Shown: positions 5,191 through 6,184 of the stretch, one piece after another | Position numbering within the stretch: position 1 is the first letter of the stretch | How the letters are laid out: the number at the start of each line of letters is the position of its first letter | The notes under the pieces: model-generated | The model's input: only the letters and a program-made list of their open reading frames with translations | Told to the model about the DNA's origin: nothing | The model's database searches: none | Position numbers and translations under genes: made by a program | Source of the DNA: Moraxellaceae bacterium UBA2031 | Lineage (GTDB): Bacteria; Pseudomonadota; Gammaproteobacteria; Pseudomonadales; Moraxellaceae | Assembly (NCBI GenBank): GCA_002333145.1 | Contig: DDBN01000132.1 | Coordinates: 1 to 6,184 of the forward strand | Length of the DNA: 6,184 nucleotides | Reading direction: 5' to 3'

Positions 5191-6184
5191 ATGAACCAGG
5201 CGCCCCACGAAACCCTGTTCCGCTCTGACAGCAGCAGCGACACTGCCTCTGCTCAGGAAATCAAAATTGCGGCTGAGCTTGGCCTTTATGCCAATGCTGA
5301 GCACGATGCCTGCGGTGTCGGATTTGTCGCCCATATCAAAGGCCTGAAGGCGCACAGCATCGTGCAGCAAGGCTTGGATATTCTGAAGAATATCGACCAT
5401 CGTGGCGCGGTGGGGGCTGATCCTCTGATGGGCGATGGCGCCGGACTGCTTATCCAGATTCCAGACGAGTTCTATCGCGCCGAAATGGCCCAACAAGGTG
5501 TCACGCTACCGCCACCGGGCGAATATGGCGTTGGCATCATCTTTCTACCGAAAGAAAATGCCTCGCGTCTGGCCTGCGAACAAGAGCTGGAACGTGCCGT
5601 TAAGGCCGAGGGCCAAGTGCTGCTGGGCTGGCGTGATGTGCCGGTCGACCGTGACATGCCAATGTCTCCGGCCGTGCGCGCCAAAGAGCCTGTGATTCGC
5701 CAAATCTTCATTGGCCGCGGTCACGACATTCTTGTGCCCGACGCACTGGAGCGTAAGCTGTATGTTATCCGCAAGACCGCATCCACCAAGATTCACAGCC
5801 TGAACCTGACACATAGCCGTGAATACTATGTGCCGAGCATGTCCTGCCGTACGGTCATCTATAAGGGCCTGCTGCTGGCTGATCAGGTGGGTAAATACTA
5901 TCTCGACCTTCAGGATGAACGTGTTGTTTCGGCTCTGGCGCTTGTGCACCAGCGCTTCTCCACCAACACCTTCCCGGAGTGGCCGCTGGCTCACCCGTAT
6001 CGGATGGTTGCTCACAACGGTGAAATCAACACCGTAAAGGGCAACTTCAACTGGATGCGCGCCCGTGAAGGCGTCATGAAATCGCCAGTGCTGGGTGATG
6101 ACCTGAAGAAGCTGTATCCGATCAGCCTTGAGGGCCAGTCTGATACCGCCACTTTTGATAACGCACTCGAACTGCTGACCATGT
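5191..6184 (+). CDS. gltB: glutamate synthase (NADPH) large subunit GltB, first 331 codons (runs off the window)
   Basis: Large (alpha) subunit of NADPH-dependent glutamate synthase. Its N-terminal glutaminase domain releases ammonia from glutamine, which is channelled to 2-oxoglutarate to make glutamate in the GS-GOGAT nitrogen assimilation cycle. The frame from ATG 5191 is open to the window end. The start has GCAGGA eight bases upstream. Residues 1-40 form a propeptide; Cys41 (HDACGVGF, 38-45) is the catalytic cysteine that becomes N-terminal after self-cleavage of this class II (Ntn) amidotransferase. Further marks are DHRGAVGADPLMGDGAG (69-85), RQIFIGRGHD (170-179), VPSMSCRTVIYKG (214-226), HQRFSTNTFPEWPLAHPYR (253-271), AHNGEIN (274-280) and GQSDTATFDN (315-324). 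The full protein would be about 1,500 residues, with the small subunit gltD usually downstream. The HDACGVGFVAHIKG block is the beta/alphaproteobacterial form rather than the enteric/Pseudomonas form (DNCGFGLIAH). Confidence 0.97.
   Translation, partial: MNQAPHETLFRSDSSSDTASAQEIKIAAELGLYANAEHDACGVGFVAHIKGLKAHSIVQQGLDILKNIDHRGAVGADPLMGDGAGLLIQIPDEFYRAEMAQQGVTLPPPGEYGVGIIFLPKENASRLACEQELERAVKAEGQVLLGWRDVPVDRDMPMSPAVRAKEPVIRQIFIGRGHDILVPDALERKLYVIRKTASTKIHSLNLTHSREYYVPSMSCRTVIYKGLLLADQVGKYYLDLQDERVVSALALVHQRFSTNTFPEWPLAHPYRMVAHNGEINTVKGNFNWMRAREGVMKSPVLGDDLKKLYPISLEGQSDTATFDNALELLTM

Noticed and set aside
5118..5228. 36-codon ORF overlapping the gltB start
   Set aside because: It has no ribosome binding site, is out of frame with gltB over 35 bases, and shows no sequence feature beyond chance.
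5065..6015. Long minus-strand open frames opposite gltB
   Set aside because: They are antisense shadows of a strongly conserved GltB frame, with no recognisable protein or start signals.

Overview
The window reads as an ordinary chromosomal segment of a Pseudomonadota bacterium with moderately high GC, gene-dense and with intact reading frames. BioB, the ComF-type phosphoribosyltransferase and the 316-residue CorA resemble gammaproteobacterial (Pseudomonas/Moraxella/enteric) proteins. The partial GltB is instead of the 'HDACGVGF' type I associate with betaproteobacteria. I therefore place the organism in the Gamma/Betaproteobacteria without choosing between them.

Layout. On the minus strand, bioB (624-1682) and the 5' two-thirds of a codon-complete but window-truncated bioF (1-624) form a biotin operon whose stop and start codons overlap (TGATG). 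Divergently, comF (1768-2478) starts 85 bp away. The short divergent gap holds a good sigma-70 promoter for bioB and a BirA-type operator (GTNAACC-N15-GGTTNAC) that covers its -35 box. Next, on the plus strand, come corA (2668-3618; Mg2+/Co2+ channel) with a leader that contains a possible 33-codon upstream ORF, a small secreted, probably outer-membrane beta-barrel protein of unknown function (3774-4265), a degenerate RAYT/Y1-transposase-like gene (4361-5050), and the first 331 codons of gltB (5191 to the window end; glutamate synthase large subunit).

Intergenic stretches. The 189 bp before corA hold an extended -10 promoter candidate, the leader ORF and a small inverted repeat. The 155 bp after corA hold a weak hairpin and the ribosome binding site of the next gene. 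The 95 bp before the RAYT-like gene hold two back-to-back hairpins. The 140 bp before gltB are AT-rich and hold a perfect 10-bp inverted repeat.

How the genes relate. Only the two bio genes form a clear pathway unit: BioF makes 7-keto-8-aminopelargonate early in the pathway and BioB closes the biotin ring at the end. The remaining genes are individually transcribed-looking housekeeping functions.

The most unusual item is the RAYT-like protein. It keeps the family's fold signatures and basic C-terminal tail, but the second His of the HUH motif is Tyr and the catalytic Tyr is Phe. It looks like a domesticated or dead transposase relative, flanked by hairpin-forming DNA on both sides.
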